A stretch of DNA of 64,000 nucleotides from Agrococcus sp. KRD186. GTDB taxonomy: Bacteria > Actinomycetota > Actinomycetes > Actinomycetales > Microbacteriaceae. The position numbers and the translations under genes are program-made. Positions 30,745 to 40,256 of this stretch are shown here, piece after piece; position 1 is the first letter of the stretch; each line of letters opens with the position of its first letter. The DNA is taken from NCBI RefSeq assembly GCF_017168255.1, contig NZ_JABFAP010000001.1, forward strand, positions 1,766,266 to 1,830,265. The letters are read 5' to 3'. Under the pieces are notes generated by a model. That model saw only the letters and a list, made by a program, of their open reading frames with translations, was not told the origin of the DNA and ran no database searches.

Positions 30745-31851
30745 CTACCCCTCGGTGAGCGGCGCCAGGTCCGGGTTCTCGGCGTACGCCTCGGCGGCGT
30801 TCTCCTGCGTCACGATGACCGGCTCGAGCAGGTTCGAGGGCACCTCGTAGGCGCCGTTGTCCTGAGTGCCGGTGGTGGTGGGCTCCTCGCCCGCCTGCAG
30901 CGCCTGCGCCATCTCGATCGCCGCAGCGACGAGCGCGCGCGTGTCCTTGTAGATGGTGGAGTACTGCACGCCGTCGACGATCGACTGCACCGACTCGACC
31001 TCGGAGTCCTGGCCTGTCACGACCGGCACGTCGCGGCCGGCGTTCTGGACAGAGGTGAGGATGGCGCGGGCGAGGTTGTCGTTCGGGGAGAGCACGCCGT
31101 GCAGATCCTCACCGCCGTACGAGGCCTGCAGGATCGTGTCCATGCGGTTCTGCGCGTTCTCGGCCGCCCAGTCCTCGGTCGCGGTCTGCTGCACGGTGGT
31201 CTGGCCGGAGACGATGTTGAGCGTGCCGTCGTCGATCATCGGCTGCAGCACACTCATCGCGCCGTCGAAGAAGACCGCAGAGTTGGAGTCGTCGGCCGAG
31301 CCCGAGAAGAGCTCGATGTTCCAGGTGTCGACATCGCCGTGCTGCGCCTCGAGACCCTCGAGCAGGGACTGCGCCTGCAGCACGCCGACGTTGAAGTTGT
31401 CGAAGGCGACGTAGTAGTCGACCAGCTCGCTGTCCTGAATCAGGCGGTCGTAGGCGATCACCGTGATGTCGGCGGCGTCAGCCGCTTCGAGCTGCGTCGC
31501 CAGCTGCCCGGTGTCGGCGGCGCCGATGATGATGACCTCTGCGCCGTCGGCGATCATGCTCTGGATCTGCTGCTGCTGGTCGCCGACCGAGTTCGACGAG
31601 CCCGCGTACTGCACGTTGCCGGTGAAGCCGGCATCCGTCAGCCCGTTGGTGAACAGGTCGCCCGCCAGCACCCAGTTCTCGCTGGTGCGGTCGGGCAGAG
31701 CGACGCCGATCGTGGCGTCGGCGGCGAAGCCGGCCTGCGGCTCACCGCTCTCGCCCTCAGCGCCGGTGCCGGTGTCGGCGCGGCCGCAGCCGGTCAGTGC
31801 GATGCTGACGGCGGCGATGCCGGCCAGCGCCGCGATGGTGGTCTTCCTCAT
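30745..31851 (-). CDS. Sugar-binding lipoprotein of ABC transporter (ChvE-like)
   Basis: The start is ATG 31851 (MRKTTIAALAGIAAVSI), 368 residues, with a lipoprotein signal ending in LTGC at C22. The mature domain is a type I periplasmic-binding fold: TIGVALPDRTSENWVLAG, IIIGAADTGQLATQLEAA, ITVIAYDRLI and VPVVTGQDSEVESVQSIV match the multiple-sugar-binding ChvE/xylose-binding group. It should capture aldoses outside the membrane and deliver them to the adjacent permease. It is the last gene of the operon rather than the first, as in many relatives. Confidence 0.9.
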   Translation of the reverse strand: MRKTTIAALAGIAAVSIALTGCGRADTGTGAEGESGEPQAGFAADATIGVALPDRTSENWVLAGDLFTNGLTDAGFTGNVQYAGSSNSVGDQQQQIQSMIADGAEVIIIGAADTGQLATQLEAADAADITVIAYDRLIQDSELVDYYVAFDNFNVGVLQAQSLLEGLEAQHGDVDTWNIELFSGSADDSNSAVFFDGAMSVLQPMIDDGTLNIVSGQTTVQQTATEDWAAENAQNRMDTILQASYGGEDLHGVLSPNDNLARAILTSVQNAGRDVPVVTGQDSEVESVQSIVDGVQYSTIYKDTRALVAAAIEMAQALQAGEEPTTTGTQDNGAYEVPSNLLEPVIVTQENAAEAYAENPDLAPLTEG

Positions 31852-31897
31852 CAGTACTCCTGTGGTGTTCGGTGTGGGATGGGTTGAGTTGCGTGGA

Positions 31898-33178
31898 TCA
31901 CGACGCGAACGTCGGTGCGTCGCGGTCACGGCCGCGGGTGAGCCCGCGCTGCAGCAGCGCGATGATCGAGAAGCGGCCCTGCCGCTTGTTGAGCACGTCG
32001 ACGGCGACCGCGATCAGCAGCACGAGGCCCTTGATCACCTGGATCCAGTCGGAGCCGGTGCCGAGCGCGAACAGGCCGTTCGAGAGCACGGCCATCACCA
32101 GGCCGCCGATGATGCTGCCGGTGACGGTGCCGATGCCGCCGGCCACGGCCGCGCCGCCGATGAAGACCGCCGCGATCGCGTCGAGCTCCCAGGTGACGCC
32201 GTCGGCGGGGCCGGCGGCCTGGGCGCGGGCGATCCACATCATGCCCGCGACCGACGCCAGCACCGACATGTTGGCGATCACGAAGAAGTCGATCCAGCGC
32301 GAGCGCACGCCCGAGAGCTGGGCCGCGCGGCGGTTGCCGCCGACGGCGTAGATGTGGCGGCCGAGCGTGGTGCGCTGCGTCAGGAAGCCGTAGCCGAGCA
32401 CGAACGCGACCAGCAGGATGCCCGAGAGCGGGAAGCTGGTGCCGGGGCGACCGCTGGCGAACAGCAGGGTGGTCGCGACGATGATGCCCGAGAGCAGCGC
32501 CAGCCGGGTGATCAGGACCCACTGCGGGGGCACCTCTGCGCCGATCCGCTTGCGGCGCGCACGGCCGCGCAGCTCGAAGACCACCAGCGCGGCGATCGCG
32601 AGCAGGCCGAGCAGCAGCGTGAGGTTGTTGTAGCCGGTGTTGGGGCCCACCTCCGGCAGGTAGCCGGCGAGCGCGTCGACGAAGCCGCGGTCGACGCCGA
32701 TGCCGCGCGACTGCCCGACGACCTGGTTCAGGCCGCGGAAGAGCAGCATGCCGGCGAGCGTCACGATGAAGGCCGGCACCCCGACGAAGGCGACCCAGAA
32801 GCCCTGCCAGGCGCCGATCAGCAGGCCGAGCCCGAGGCCGATCAGGATCGCCACGCCCCATGGCAGTCCCCAGTCGTTCATCGAGATCGCCACGACGACG
32901 CTCGCGAACGCCGCCACCGAGCCGACCGAGAGGTCGATGTGGCCGGCGATGATCACCATCACCATGCCGATCGCCAGGATCAGGATGTACGACTGCGACT
33001 GCACGATGTTGATGACGTTGCCCGGGGCGAGGGTCGTGCCGCCGGTGGCGAACTGGAAGGCCAGCACGATCACGATGAGCGCGCCGAGGATGCCGAACTC
33101 CTTCAGCGAGCCCCGCTTGCCGAAGAGCATGCTGAACTCGGCCAGGAAGCCGCGGCGCTCGTCCACGCGATCGGTCAT
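31898..33178 (-). CDS. Sugar ABC transporter permease (MmsB/GguB-like)
   Basis: A 426-residue inner-membrane permease with about ten helices. AGHIDLSVGSVAAFASVV and VGVPAFIVTLAGMLLFRGL are signatures of the BPD_transp_2 (ribose/xylose/arabinose) permease family, as is TTLGRHIYAVGGNRRAAQLSG reduced to its core YAVGGNRRAA. It starts 3 nt after the ATPase gene ends and has a long soluble N-terminus (about 30 residues). Confidence 0.92.
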   Translation of the reverse strand: MTDRVDERRGFLAEFSMLFGKRGSLKEFGILGALIVIVLAFQFATGGTTLAPGNVINIVQSQSYILILAIGMVMVIIAGHIDLSVGSVAAFASVVVAISMNDWGLPWGVAILIGLGLGLLIGAWQGFWVAFVGVPAFIVTLAGMLLFRGLNQVVGQSRGIGVDRGFVDALAGYLPEVGPNTGYNNLTLLLGLLAIAALVVFELRGRARRKRIGAEVPPQWVLITRLALLSGIIVATTLLFASGRPGTSFPLSGILLVAFVLGYGFLTQRTTLGRHIYAVGGNRRAAQLSGVRSRWIDFFVIANMSVLASVAGMMWIARAQAAGPADGVTWELDAIAAVFIGGAAVAGGIGTVTGSIIGGLVMAVLSNGLFALGTGSDWIQVIKGLVLLIAVAVDVLNKRQGRFSIIALLQRGLTRGRDRDAPTFAS

Positions 33179-33181
33179 GTC

Positions 33182-34717
33182 TCAGTCACCCTTCGTCGGC
33201 GCCATGCGGCGCATGAGCATCTCCTGGTCGGCATCGGCGGCCTGCAGCTCGCCCGTGATGCGACCCTCGAAGATCGTGTAGATGCGGTCGGCGAGCCCCA
33301 GCAGCTCCGGCAGCTCGGAGGAGATCAGGATCACGCCCTTGCCGGCGTCGGCCAGCTCGCGCACGATCTGGTAGATCTCGCTCTTCGCGCCGACGTCGAT
33401 GCCGCGGGTGGGCTCGTCGAGGATCAGCAGGTCGGGGTCGGTGAACATCCACTTCGCCAGCACCACCTTCTGCTGGTTGCCGCCCGAGAGCGTGTCCACG
33501 CCGTGCTCGACGCTGGGCGACTTGATGCGCAGCGAGCGCCGGTACTGCTCTGCCGTCTCGGCCTCCTGCAGGCCGTCGACGACACCGCCGCGGGCGATCT
33601 TCGACAGCTTCGCCGAGACGATCGAGCGCTTGATGGTGTCGAGCAGGTTCAGCCCCAGCGACTTGCGGTCCTCGCTCACGTAGGCGATCCCGTGGCCGAT
33701 CGCCTCCGGCACCGAGCGCACCCTGATCTGCTTGCCGTCCTTGTGGATCGTGCCGCCGAGCCAGGTGCCGTACTGCCGGCCGAAGACACTCATGGCGAGC
33801 TCGGTGCGGCCGGCGCCCATCAGGCCGGCGAAGCCGACGATCTCGCCGCGCCGCACGGTGAAGCTCGAGCCCTTCGCGACCAGCCGCTCGGCGGAGAGCG
33901 GATGCTGCACCGTCCAGTCGCGCACCTCGAAGAAGACCTCGCCCGTGGTGTGGGAGCGCTCGGGGAACCGCTGACCCAGCGTGCGGCCGACCATGCCGCG
34001 GATGATGCGGTCCTCGTCGACGGCGCCGCCTGCGATGTCGAGCGTCTCGATCATCTTCCCGTCGCGGATGATCGTGATGTCGTCGGCGATCTGCTCGATC
34101 TCGTTGAGCTTGTGGGAGATCATGATCGATGTCACGCCCTTGGCCCTCAGGCCGACGATCAGGTCGAGCAGGTGCTGCGAGTCGGCCTCGTTGAGCGCGG
34201 CGGTGGGCTCGTCGAGGATGAGCAGCTTCACGTGCTTCTCGAGCGCCTTCGCGATCTCCACCAGCTGCTGCTTGCCGACGCCGATGTGCTTGATGGGCGT
34301 GTCCGGGTCCTCGTCGAGGCCGACGCGCGCGAGCAGCTCGGTGGCGCGCACCCGCACGGTGTCCCAGTCGATCGCGATGCCGCGACGCGGCTCGTTGCCG
34401 AGGAAGATGTTCTCGGCGATCGACAGCTCGGGCACGAGCGCGAGCTCCTGGTGGATGATGACGATGCCGGCGCGCTCGGAGTCGTTGATGCTGCCGAATG
34501 CCACCGGCTCGCTCTGGTAGACGATCTCGCCGTCGAAGGTGCCGTGCGGATAGACGCCCGAGAGCACCTTCATGAGCGTCGACTTGCCCGCGCCGTTCTC
34601 GCCGCAGATCGCGTGGATGGTGCCCTTGCGCACCTCGAGGCTGACGGCATCGAGCGCGCGCACGCCGGGGAACTCCTTCGTGATGCTCCGCATCGACAGG
34701 ATCACCGGCTCAGCCAC
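33182..34717 (-). CDS. Sugar ABC transporter ATPase, double domain (MmsA/GguA-like)
   Basis: I choose GTG 34717 because AAAGGAG lies 8 nt before it; the longer frame from 34735 would bury that site. The 511-residue protein has two tandem ABC domains. The first has Walker A GENGAGKS and Walker [12 protein letters not shown]. The second has a modified P-loop (GLMGAGRTE), signature LSGGNQQKV and [12 protein letters not shown], the asymmetry usual in the ribose/xylose family. It energises sugar uptake through the downstream permease. A well-spaced promoter with an overlapping inverted repeat lies upstream. Confidence 0.93.
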   Translation of the reverse strand: MAEPVILSMRSITKEFPGVRALDAVSLEVRKGTIHAICGENGAGKSTLMKVLSGVYPHGTFDGEIVYQSEPVAFGSINDSERAGIVIIHQELALVPELSIAENIFLGNEPRRGIAIDWDTVRVRATELLARVGLDEDPDTPIKHIGVGKQQLVEIAKALEKHVKLLILDEPTAALNEADSQHLLDLIVGLRAKGVTSIMISHKLNEIEQIADDITIIRDGKMIETLDIAGGAVDEDRIIRGMVGRTLGQRFPERSHTTGEVFFEVRDWTVQHPLSAERLVAKGSSFTVRRGEIVGFAGLMGAGRTELAMSVFGRQYGTWLGGTIHKDGKQIRVRSVPEAIGHGIAYVSEDRKSLGLNLLDTIKRSIVSAKLSKIARGGVVDGLQEAETAEQYRRSLRIKSPSVEHGVDTLSGGNQQKVVLAKWMFTDPDLLILDEPTRGIDVGAKSEIYQIVRELADAGKGVILISSELPELLGLADRIYTIFEGRITGELQAADADQEMLMRRMAPTKGD

Positions 34718-34764
34718 CCTTGGCTCCTTTCGCACGCCCGCCGGCCTCGGCGGGAACGCGGATC

Positions 34765-34806
34765 AACCTACGCGGCACGGAACGTTGCGTCAAGTCTTGA
34801 ACGCAA
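34765..34806 (-). promoter_or_regulatory. Promoter plus likely ROK operator for the sugar ABC operon
   Basis: On the minus strand TTGACG (34793-34788) and TAGGTT (34770-34765) are separated by exactly 17 nt. An inverted repeat, TTGCGT...ACGCAA with an inner CAAG-T-CTTG (34785-34806), covers the -35 hexamer. A related sequence (CTTGACAGCAA) overlaps the -35 of the ROK gene itself. I infer repression of both by the ROK protein encoded directly upstream. Confidence 0.7.
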
Positions 34807-34824
34807 GTAATCAAATCGTTATCT

Positions 34825-35994
34825 TCAGATGAACGCGGCTGCCCTGGCGCTCTGGCGTGCGAGCGTCACCGCACCGAGCACCTCGGCGCGCGATCCCAGC
34901 GAGGTGCCCACGATCCGAGTCGACGTCGTGAGCGCATGCAGCGCGAAGCGCTCGAAGCCGTCGCGCACCGGCTCCAGCAGCAGGTCGCCGAGCTCGGCGA
35001 GCGGCCCGCCCACCACCACCACCGAGGGCGCAAGCAGGTTCGCGGCGTTGGCGATGGCGCGCCCGATGGCGACCCCGGCGTCGGCGACCACGCGCCGCGT
35101 GGCAGGGTCGCCGTCGAGCGCCTGCCGCACGATGTCGGCCGCGGTGATGGGCCTGCCGAACACGGCGGAGAGCGACTGCGCCATCACCCGCACGGAGGCG
35201 AGCGTCTCGAGGCACCCGCGGCTGCCGCAGACGCAGAGCGTCCCGGCCGGATCCACCTGCACGTGGCCCAGCTCGCCCGCGATGCCGAAGGAGCCGCGGT
35301 GCAGCCTGCCGCCGATCACCAGCCCGCTGCCGATGCCCGTGCCGAGCTTCACGAAGATGAGGTCGTCGACCTCGCTGTGCGAGCCGAACGCGCGCTCGGC
35401 GATCGCGCCGAGATCCGAGTCGTTCGCCACCTCCACCGGCATGCCGAAGGCCTCGCCGATGCGATCCTGCGTCACCCCGTCCCACTCCGGCAGGATCGAG
35501 TGACCGAGGATGGCGCCGGTGCGCAGGTCGATCGGGCATGGCACGCCGACGCAGATCGCGGCCACGTCGCCGCGCTGCAGCCCGGCATCCTGCAGCAGCT
35601 CGTCGAGGCGCTCGGCCGCGATGGCGAGGCTGTCGTCCGCCCGGTGCCCGACCGGCAGCACCACCTCGTCCTCGACCAGCACGACCGGGTCGTCGGCGGC
35701 CACGGCGATGCGCACGTGCTGCCTGCCGAAGTCGATGCCCACGACGGTCGGCCCCTCGGCCCGCTCGAGCGTCACGAGGCTGGCGCGCCGGCCCTGGTGC
35801 ACGGTCGGCTCGGTCGAGACCGCGCCGCGCTCGCGCAGGTCGCGGACGATGTTCGACACCGTCGCGTGCGCCAGCCCGGTGCGCTCGGCGATCTCGGACT
35901 GCGTGGCGGGAGCCGCCCGCAGCACCTGCACCACCCGGGCCCGGTTCGCCGCGCGCAGAGCGCCCTGGGAGCCGGGGCTGCGGTTCGTCGCCAT
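34825..35994 (-). CDS. ROK-family transcriptional regulator (XylR/NagC-like)
   Basis: The start ATG 35994 gives 389 residues. The N-terminal winged helix (about 10-75) includes TQSEIAERTGLAHATVSNIV. The sugar-kinase-like ROK domain follows, with GIDFGRQHVRIAV, LGTGIGSGLV, the GELGHVQVDPAGT loop and the zinc-type CVCGSRGCLE motif. It probably senses a sugar or sugar phosphate and represses the adjacent transporter. A TTGACA box lies at 36025-36030, and the start codon is only about 7 nt from the likely -10, so the mRNA may be leaderless and autoregulated. Confidence 0.88.
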   Translation of the reverse strand: MATNRSPGSQGALRAANRARVVQVLRAAPATQSEIAERTGLAHATVSNIVRDLRERGAVSTEPTVHQGRRASLVTLERAEGPTVVGIDFGRQHVRIAVAADDPVVLVEDEVVLPVGHRADDSLAIAAERLDELLQDAGLQRGDVAAICVGVPCPIDLRTGAILGHSILPEWDGVTQDRIGEAFGMPVEVANDSDLGAIAERAFGSHSEVDDLIFVKLGTGIGSGLVIGGRLHRGSFGIAGELGHVQVDPAGTLCVCGSRGCLETLASVRVMAQSLSAVFGRPITAADIVRQALDGDPATRRVVADAGVAIGRAIANAANLLAPSVVVVGGPLAELGDLLLEPVRDGFERFALHALTTSTRIVGTSLGSRAEVLGAVTLARQSARAAAFI

Positions 35995-36081
35995 GTCGCC
36001 TATGGTGACGTTCCGGCCGATTGCTGTCAAGAAATGAACACAGCCGGTCGTGTGGTGGTCATCGAATGGCCGCCGTGCGCC

Positions 36082-37950
36082 TCAGTCTGCCGACTGCTGG
36101 GCGAACAGCGTCGCGTAGGTGCCGCCGAGCGCCAGCAGCTCGGTGTGCGTGCCGCGCTCGACGACGCGGCCGGCATCGATGACGAAGATCACGTCGGCGT
36201 CGCGGATGGTCGAGAGGCGGTGCGCGATCGCGAGCGTCGTGCGACCGCGCGCCGCCTCGTCGAGCGCCGCCTGCACCACTCGCTCCGAGACCGTGTCGAG
36301 GGCGCTGGTGGCCTCGTCGAGCACCAGCACCTCCGGGTCCTTCAGCAGCACGCGAGCGATGGCGATGCGCTGCTTCTCGCCGCCGGAGAGGCGGTAGCCG
36401 CGCTCGCCCACGATCGTGTCGTAGCCGTCCGGGAACCGGTGGATGGTGTCATAGATGCTCGCCGCCCTGGTGGCGGCGTCGAGCTCGGCGTCGGTCGCCT
36501 CGGGCTTGGCGTAGCGCAGGTTCTCGGCGATGGATGCGTGGAACAGGTACGGCTCCTGGCTGACGATGCCGATGTGGTCGGTCAGCGCCGCCGGGTCGAG
36601 CTCACGCACGTCGACACCGCCGAGCCGCACCGCTCCCCCGGTCACCTCGTGCAGGCGCGGCAGCAGGTAGCCGATGGTGGTCTTGCCCGCCCCGGAGGGG
36701 CCGACGAAGGCCGCGAAGGTGCCCGGCTCGAGCAGGAACGAGACGCCGTCGAGCGTCGCGCGCTCGCCCTCGCGCGCATCCGGGTAGTGGAACTCGACGC
36801 TGTCGAACTCCACCTCGCCGGCGCGCTCGCGCGGCAGCGGCTTGGGCTCTGCCGGTGGCACGATCGCCGGCACCAGGTCGAGGTACTCGAAGATGCGGGC
36901 GAACAGCGCCGAGGAGGTCTGCAGGTCGAGCGAGACGCGCAGCAGGCCCATGAGCGGCATCAGCAGCCGTGCCTGCACCGTCGTGAACGCGACGAGCGTG
37001 CCTGCCGTCACTCCCTCATCCGCCCCCGGTGCCTGGCCGGTGATCAGGTAGCCGGCGATCACGTAGATCACCGCCGGCAGGATCGAGATGAAGATCGACA
37101 CGAGCGCGAAGAACGTCTGCCCGCTCATCATCAGCCGCACCTGCAGATCGATCTGCCGGTCGTTCTCGTCGCGGTAGCGGCGCGACTCGTCGGTCTGCCG
37201 ACCGAACGCCTTCGCCAGCAGGATGCCCGAGACCGACAGCGACTCCTGCGTGATCGCGGTCATCTCGCTGAGCGACTCCTGCGTCTTCGTGGCGATGCGG
37301 GCCCGCACCTGGCCGACGCGGCGCTGCAGGATGATCAGCACCGGCGTCAGCAGCACGGCGGCGATGGTCAGCTGCCACGACAGGATCAGCATCGTCACGA
37401 GGCTCGCGATGACGGTGACCGAGTTGCCGACCACCGACGAGACGGTGTTCGAGAGCACGCTCGCGACGCCGCCGACGTCGTTCTGCAGCCGCGACTGGAT
37501 GACGCCCGTCTTCGTGCGGGTGAAGAACGCCAGCTCCATGCCCTGCAGCCGGTCGAACAGGCTCGTGCGCAGCTGCCCCATCACGCGGTTGCCGACGCGC
37601 GAGGTGATCCAGGTCTGCCAGATCCCCAGCAGGCTGGAGGAGACCCACAGCACCACCATGATGCCCACGAGCGTCCACAGCAGCTGCAGGTCGACGCCGC
37701 CGCCGGCGAGCGGGAAGAGCGCCTCGTCGAACACGCGCTGGGTCAGCAGCGGCGGGAACACCGCGATCGACGCGACCACCAGCACGAGCACGATCGTGAG
37801 GATGAGCTGCCGCTTGTGCGGGGCGAACAGCGTGACGATGCGCTTGCCCAGGTCGGGCACCCGGGGCGCGTCCTCGTTGGCCCGCCGTTGCGCCTTCTCG
37901 TCGCGCATCGCGACGCGTCCGCCGCCGCCCCCGCCCATCCGCATGCTCAT
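36082..37950 (-). CDS. ABC exporter, fused membrane and ATPase domains
   Basis: A 622-residue type IV ABC half-transporter. After a Gly-rich N-terminus comes a six-helix transmembrane domain (about 45-345), then the nucleotide-binding domain: Walker A GPSGAGKTT, signature RLSGGEKQR, Walker B VLVLDEATSALD and the switch His in IAHRLSTI. It probably works as a homodimer exporting lipids, drugs or peptides; the substrate is not predictable. A TACGGT box ends 6 nt before the ATG, fitting a leaderless mRNA. Confidence 0.92.
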   Translation of the reverse strand: MSMRMGGGGGGRVAMRDEKAQRRANEDAPRVPDLGKRIVTLFAPHKRQLILTIVLVLVVASIAVFPPLLTQRVFDEALFPLAGGGVDLQLLWTLVGIMVVLWVSSSLLGIWQTWITSRVGNRVMGQLRTSLFDRLQGMELAFFTRTKTGVIQSRLQNDVGGVASVLSNTVSSVVGNSVTVIASLVTMLILSWQLTIAAVLLTPVLIILQRRVGQVRARIATKTQESLSEMTAITQESLSVSGILLAKAFGRQTDESRRYRDENDRQIDLQVRLMMSGQTFFALVSIFISILPAVIYVIAGYLITGQAPGADEGVTAGTLVAFTTVQARLLMPLMGLLRVSLDLQTSSALFARIFEYLDLVPAIVPPAEPKPLPRERAGEVEFDSVEFHYPDAREGERATLDGVSFLLEPGTFAAFVGPSGAGKTTIGYLLPRLHEVTGGAVRLGGVDVRELDPAALTDHIGIVSQEPYLFHASIAENLRYAKPEATDAELDAATRAASIYDTIHRFPDGYDTIVGERGYRLSGGEKQRIAIARVLLKDPEVLVLDEATSALDTVSERVVQAALDEAARGRTTLAIAHRLSTIRDADVIFVIDAGRVVERGTHTELLALGGTYATLFAQQSAD

Positions 37951-38009
37951 GGGGCAACCGTAGCGCCGCGCACCGACCGCTCCTGCCCGGCGGGTGCGAG
38001 GATGTGGCC

Positions 38010-38316
38010 ATGGCCCCTCCCGCCGCGTTCGCGATGCCGCCGCTGCCGGCTGGACGATGGCTCGATGACGACGGGCACGAGATTCCCTTCGGGTCTCGCT
38101 GGGGCATGGGCGGGCCGCCGGAGGATGCGTACTCGCGCGTCGCGCGCAGGGCTCGGCGGCGACGTGGATGAGGCGGCGCCGATGTGCGGCTGCGACGCGT
38201 GCGATGAGTCGCTCGAGGATGCCGCGGGGCAGTTCTGCGACCGGGTGCTCGCTGTCGTCACGCGCGGCGTTGCCCTCTGGCCGGCGCGCGGCTCATGGCC
38301 GCTGCGCGGCGCCTGA
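38010..38316 (+). pseudogene. Decayed DUF6226-like gene with internal deletion and frameshift
   Basis: ATG 38010 opens 53 codons (AFAMPPLPAGRWLDDDGHE, then WGMGGPPEDAYSRV) that resemble the N-terminus of DUF6226 proteins, then become Arg-rich and stop at 38171. In another frame, from about 38150 to the stop at 38316, the sequence MCGCDACDESLEDAAGQFCD resembles the DUF6226 C-terminus. The middle of the roughly 200-residue family seems deleted, and the two ends are in different frames. A GAGGAT box still ends 6 nt before the ATG, the local leaderless-promoter pattern. The family assignment is from memory of its motifs. Its tail overlaps the 3' end of the opposing hydrolase gene. Confidence 0.6.
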
Positions 38317-38994
38317 CCGGCCGGACTCCAGCAGCGCGCGGTGGTGGGCGAGCCGCTCGTGGCCGCAGGGCTCGCCGTGGCCGGGCACCAGCAGCGGCTG
38401 CGCGTGGGCTGCCAGGCGGTCGAGCGCGCGCAGCCATCCGCTGACGTCGGTCGAGCCGTCGAGCTGCGGGTCGTCGGCCGTCTCGACCAGGTCGCCTGCG
38501 ATCGTGACCGCGGCGGCCGGCACGTGCGCGACCAGGTCGCCGCCGGTGTGCGCCGGGCCGAGCGGCTCGAGCTCCACCTCGAGCGCGCCGATGCGGAGCG
38601 TGCGCGGCTCGGGCACCGCGGTGCCCGGCAGCACGATCTCGAGGTGACGCACCGCATCCGCCGTGGCACCCGTGGAGAAGCCCAGCACCGCCTCGCGCTG
38701 CGCCTCGCCGTGCGCGCGCAGCTCGGCGATGGCGGACGGATGCGCGAACGAGGGCACGTCGCCGAAGGCGGAGAGCGCGAAGCAGTGGTCCCAGTGCGCG
38801 TGCGTGATGACCACGCCCACGACGCGGTCGCCGCGCGCCTCGATCGCCGCGCGCAGCTCGGCAGCGCGCGATGGCAGCGTGCCGGGGTCGATCACGAGCG
38901 CCTCGCCCGCGTCGGCGATGACCACCGCGTTCATGGCCGCCTCCGGCATGACCCAGCGGTCGATGCCCGGCACGACCGGCAGCAGCTCAGGCAC
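38293..38994 (-). CDS. Metallo-beta-lactamase-fold hydrolase
   Basis: I start at GTG 38994, preceded by GGAGGGCAGGAG and overlapping the stop of the helix-hairpin-helix gene; the upstream frame is a shadow. The 233-residue protein has the binuclear metal motif HAHWDH (65-70), GPAHTGGDLV, the Asp in IAGDLVE and the closing VPGHGEP. This is a glyoxalase II-like or lactonase-like fold; the substrate is unknown. It is translationally coupled to the small DNA-binding protein before it. Confidence 0.88.
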   Translation of the reverse strand: MPELLPVVPGIDRWVMPEAAMNAVVIADAGEALVIDPGTLPSRAAELRAAIEARGDRVVGVVITHAHWDHCFALSAFGDVPSFAHPSAIAELRAHGEAQREAVLGFSTGATADAVRHLEIVLPGTAVPEPRTLRIGALEVELEPLGPAHTGGDLVAHVPAAAVTIAGDLVETADDPQLDGSTDVSGWLRALDRLAAHAQPLLVPGHGEPCGHERLAHHRALLESGRSGAAQRP

Positions 38995-39199
38995 CCAGGC
39001 TCCTGCCCTCCCGCTCGAGCGCCGCGCGCAGGATGCGGATCGCCCGCGGGCCCACGCCGTGCAGCGCGAGCAGCTCGGCCTCGCCCATCGCCGCGACGCC
39101 GTCGAGCGTCGTGACGTCGGCGGCGAGCAGCGCCGCGGTGGCGGGTCGGCCGATCTTCGGCAGCTCGCCGATCTGCTCGGGCGTCGCACGCGTGCTCAT
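38987..39199 (-). CDS. Small helix-hairpin-helix protein
   Basis: A 70-residue protein from ATG 39199. It has two HhH-like units: ELPKIGRPATAALLAADV and the better-preserved MGEAELLALHGVGPRAIRIL. HhH motifs bind DNA backbone without sequence specificity. The stop overlaps the start of the metallo-hydrolase. The ribosome binding site is weak, and the start could lie further upstream in frame. Confidence 0.75.
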   Translation of the reverse strand: MSTRATPEQIGELPKIGRPATAALLAADVTTLDGVAAMGEAELLALHGVGPRAIRILRAALEREGRSLGA

Positions 39200-39264
39200 G
39201 GGGGCCAGTGTGCCACCGGCGGCGTGGCGCCGCTGCGGCACGGCACGGCGGCACGGCGACATGA

Positions 39265-39299
39265 CGAAGGGCCGCATCCGAGATGGATGCGGCCCTTCG
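39265..39299 (-). terminator. Terminator of the rplJ-rplL operon
   Basis: A 15-bp perfect stem (CGAAGGGCCGCATCC/GGATGCGGCCCTTCG) with a 5-nt loop, 16 nt after the rplL stop on the minus strand. No T-run follows. Confidence 0.85.
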
Positions 39300-39314
39300 C
39301 GATGCAGCGGGTGA

Positions 39315-39710
39315 CTACTTGACGGTCACCGTCGCGCCGGCCTCTTCGAGGTCAGCCTTCGCCTTGTCGGCGTCTTCCTTCTTCGCGCCCTCGAGCACGT
39401 TGGCGGGAGCACCGTCGACGAGGGCCTTGGCCTCGCCCAGGCCGAGCGACGTCAGCGCGCGCACGACCTTGATGACCTGGATCTTCGCCGAGCCGGCGGC
39501 CTCGAGGACGACGTTGAACTCCGTCTGCTCCTCAGCCTCCTCAGCAGCGGCAGCGCCACCGGCAGCCGGGGCTGCGGCGACCGCGGCCGGAGCCGCAGCG
39601 GTGACCTCGAAGGTCTCCTCGAATGCCTTCACGAACTCGCTGAGCTCGATGAGCGTGAGCTCCTTGAACTGCTCGAGCAGCTCGTCAGTCGACAGCTTTG
39701 CCATCGTCAT
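39315..39710 (-). CDS. rplL: Ribosomal protein L7/L12
   Basis: The 131-residue stalk protein that recruits translation GTPases. N-terminal dimerisation helices (1-35), an Ala/Gly-rich hinge (about 37-60, [19 protein letters not shown]), and the C-terminal factor-binding domain with [20 protein letters not shown] are all present. It lies 27 nt after rplJ. Confidence 0.98.
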   Translation of the reverse strand: MTMAKLSTDELLEQFKELTLIELSEFVKAFEETFEVTAAAPAAVAAAPAAGGAAAAEEAEEQTEFNVVLEAAGSAKIQVIKVVRALTSLGLGEAKALVDGAPANVLEGAKKEDADKAKADLEEAGATVTVK

Positions 39711-39737
39711 CTCCTTGTTTCTAGAACTGACCGTGGC

Positions 39738-40256
39738 CTATTCGGCCGCGGACTCCTGCTTGACCCGAAGCGCCTCGACCGTGCGAACGGCCTGGGCGAG
39801 CGGGGCGTTGAACATGTAGGCAGCGCCGAACAGCGAGGCCTTGAAGGCACCTGCCAGCTTGGCCAGCAGCACCTCCCGAGACTCGAGGTCGGCGAGCTTG
39901 TTGACGTCGTCGGTCGTGAGCGGGTTCCCGTCGAAGAAGCCGTTCTTGACCACGAGCGCCGGGTTCGCCTTGGCGAAGGCACGCAGCTCCTTCGCGACGG
40001 CGACAGGGTCACCGTGCACGAAGGCGATCGCCGACGGGCCGACAAGCGACTCGTCGAACGCCGTGATACCGGCGTTGTTGGCTGCGATCTTGGTCAGCGT
40101 GTTCTTCACCACGGCGTACGTCGCGTGCTCACTGATCGAACGGCGCAGCGTCTTCAGCTGGCCGACGGTGAGACCGCGGTACTCGGTCAGCAGAACGGCG
40201 TTCGAGCTCTCGAAGAGTTCCGAGAGCTCGGCGACCGCAGCTTCCTTGTTCGCCAT
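39738..40256 (-). CDS. rplJ: Ribosomal protein L10
   Basis: Base of the ribosomal stalk. I start at ATG 40256 ([15 protein letters not shown]), giving 172 residues; the ORF upstream of it is the RNA leader. [19 protein letters not shown] and [15 protein letters not shown] are typical. The C-terminal helix binding L12 dimers ends the protein. A structured leader precedes it. Confidence 0.97.
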   Translation of the reverse strand: MANKEAAVAELSELFESSNAVLLTEYRGLTVGQLKTLRRSISEHATYAVVKNTLTKIAANNAGITAFDESLVGPSAIAFVHGDPVAVAKELRAFAKANPALVVKNGFFDGNPLTTDDVNKLADLESREVLLAKLAGAFKASLFGAAYMFNAPLAQAVRTVEALRVKQESAAE

